Positions 63,604 to 64,000 of a DNA stretch of 64,000 nucleotides are shown here, piece after piece. The stretch is taken from assembly GCF_001647275.1 (NCBI RefSeq), contig NZ_LRMM01000016.1, positions 23,610 to 87,609 on the forward strand, in the 5' to 3' direction. The stretch's first letter is position 1; each line of letters starts with the position of its first letter. The notes below the pieces were generated by a model, which was given only the letters and a program-made list of their open reading frames with translations, was not told where the DNA came from and ran no database searches. This stretch comes from Rufibacter ruber. Lineage in GTDB: Bacteria > Bacteroidota > Bacteroidia > Cytophagales > Hymenobacteraceae. The translations under genes and the position numbers were made by a program.

Positions 63604-64000
63604 ATGGAATACCAATTAAAAGAAGCCAGCGGCAAGCTGGGGATCCTGCTGCCGGGCCTGGGCGCGGTGGCGACCACCCTGATCGCGGGTGTGGAATCAA
63701 TCAAGAAAGGGTTTTCACAGCCGGTGGGCTCGCTCACGCAGATGGGCCGGATCCGGCTGGGCAAGCGCACCGATGACCGCCACCCGCTGATCAAGGATTT
63801 TGTGCCGCTGGCTGATTTGAACAACATCGTGTTCGGGGGCTGGGACGTGTACGAGGACAACGTGTTCGAGGCGGCCGTCAAGGCCAGGGTGCTGGAGCCC
63901 ATGCTGCTGCACGCCATCAAACCCGAGCTGGAGGCGCTCAAGCCCATGAAGGCGGTCTTCGACAAGGCCTACGCCCGCAACCTGGACGGCGAGCACGTGA
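63604..64000 (+). CDS. ino1: Inositol-3-phosphate synthase, N-terminal part (cut by window edge)
   Basis: 132 codons visible from ATG 63604, no stop before the window ends. LGILLPGLGAVATTLIAGVE is the NAD loop, then GSLTQMGRIRLGKRTDDRHP and VFGGWDVYEDNVFEAAVKA, PMKAVFDKAYARNLDGEHV, all MIPS family. Converts glucose-6-phosphate to myo-inositol-3-phosphate, the headgroup source for inositol phosphosphingolipids in Bacteroidota. Lies 27 bp after cerR. From about codon 12 onward almost every third base is G or C, unlike its neighbours. Confidence 0.93.
   Translation, partial: MEYQLKEASGKLGILLPGLGAVATTLIAGVESIKKGFSQPVGSLTQMGRIRLGKRTDDRHPLIKDFVPLADLNNIVFGGWDVYEDNVFEAAVKARVLEPMLLHAIKPELEALKPMKAVFDKAYARNLDGEHV

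Overview
The window comes from a Bacteroidota (Bacteroidetes) chromosome, most likely a pigmented member of the Cytophagales / Hymenobacteraceae such as Rufibacter. The genus is an inference from recalled family-level similarity. Supporting signs are: TAnnTTTG-type promoters instead of -35/-10 boxes and no Shine-Dalgarno sequences; a type IX secretion C-terminal domain; GLPGLI and HYC_CC_PP proteins; the Bacteroidota-style dcw cluster; carotenoid genes including a CrtW-type ketolase; and a ceramide / inositol-lipid locus. No rRNA, tRNA, CRISPR array, phage or complete insertion sequence was seen.

Layout. 1-6.2 kb: 5' part of aconitase, a thioredoxin-domain lipoprotein, a frameshifted SRPBCC gene, a polyprenyl diphosphate synthase, an alpha/beta hydrolase and a frameshifted folK. 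6.6-12.3 kb (minus strand): a membrane NDP-sugar dehydratase/epimerase, fabD and a large T9SS-secreted protein. 12.6-17.2 kb: sdhCAB and an FMN reductase. 17.8-33.7 kb (minus strand): a complete dcw cluster, mraZ-rsmH-ftsL-ftsI-murE-mraY-[inserted four-helix-bundle gene]-murD-ftsW-murG-murC-ftsQ-ftsA-ftsZ. 33.66-33.99 kb: a divergent intergenic region with MraZ boxes and a tight cluster of DnaA boxes. 34-38 kb: a metal-related cluster (Cys-rich HYC_CC_PP protein, TonB receptor, exported acetolactate decarboxylase, HMA protein). 38.2-41.1 kb: a GLPGLI protein and an M1 metallopeptidase. 41.4-47.3 kb (minus strand): crtW, ispH, and an ECF sigma-crtI-crtB-unknown cluster. 48.6-51 kb: an epoxide-hydrolase-like protein and a DUF6600-type protein. 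52.2-58.5 kb: a GbsR/MarR regulator and a TolC-MFP-RND efflux operon. 58.8-64 kb: an ACP-like protein, a MarR regulator, serine palmitoyltransferase, a GNAT-type acyltransferase (candidate bacterial ceramide synthase), a CerR-like reductase and the start of myo-inositol-phosphate synthase.

The most unusual signals are non-coding. (1) About twenty copies of a roughly 45-bp palindromic element occupy most longer intergenic gaps; flanks and stems differ between copies but stay complementary. (2) Four DnaA boxes lie within 47 bp between divergent mraZ and HYC_CC_PP; most genes on both sides point away, so this is a candidate oriC or a DnaA control point for the division cluster. (3) A four-helix-bundle (23S-IVP-like) gene with 16-bp inverted termini sits between mraY and murD. 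(4) Three sets of regulator-type operators occur: two matching 22-bp sites around the efflux regulator gene; TAGTTGA sites around the MarR gene, three of them at exact 31-bp steps before the ceramide operon; and TTGTTTAA palindromes with 14-bp spacers before the ECF sigma gene, centred 63 and 73 bp apart. (5) Two single-base frameshifts (folK and SRPBCC) lie in or beside palindrome-like sequence. (6) The ACP next to the ceramide locus has Thr where the phosphopantetheine Ser should be.

All annotations are from reading the sequence alone; no database search was run.
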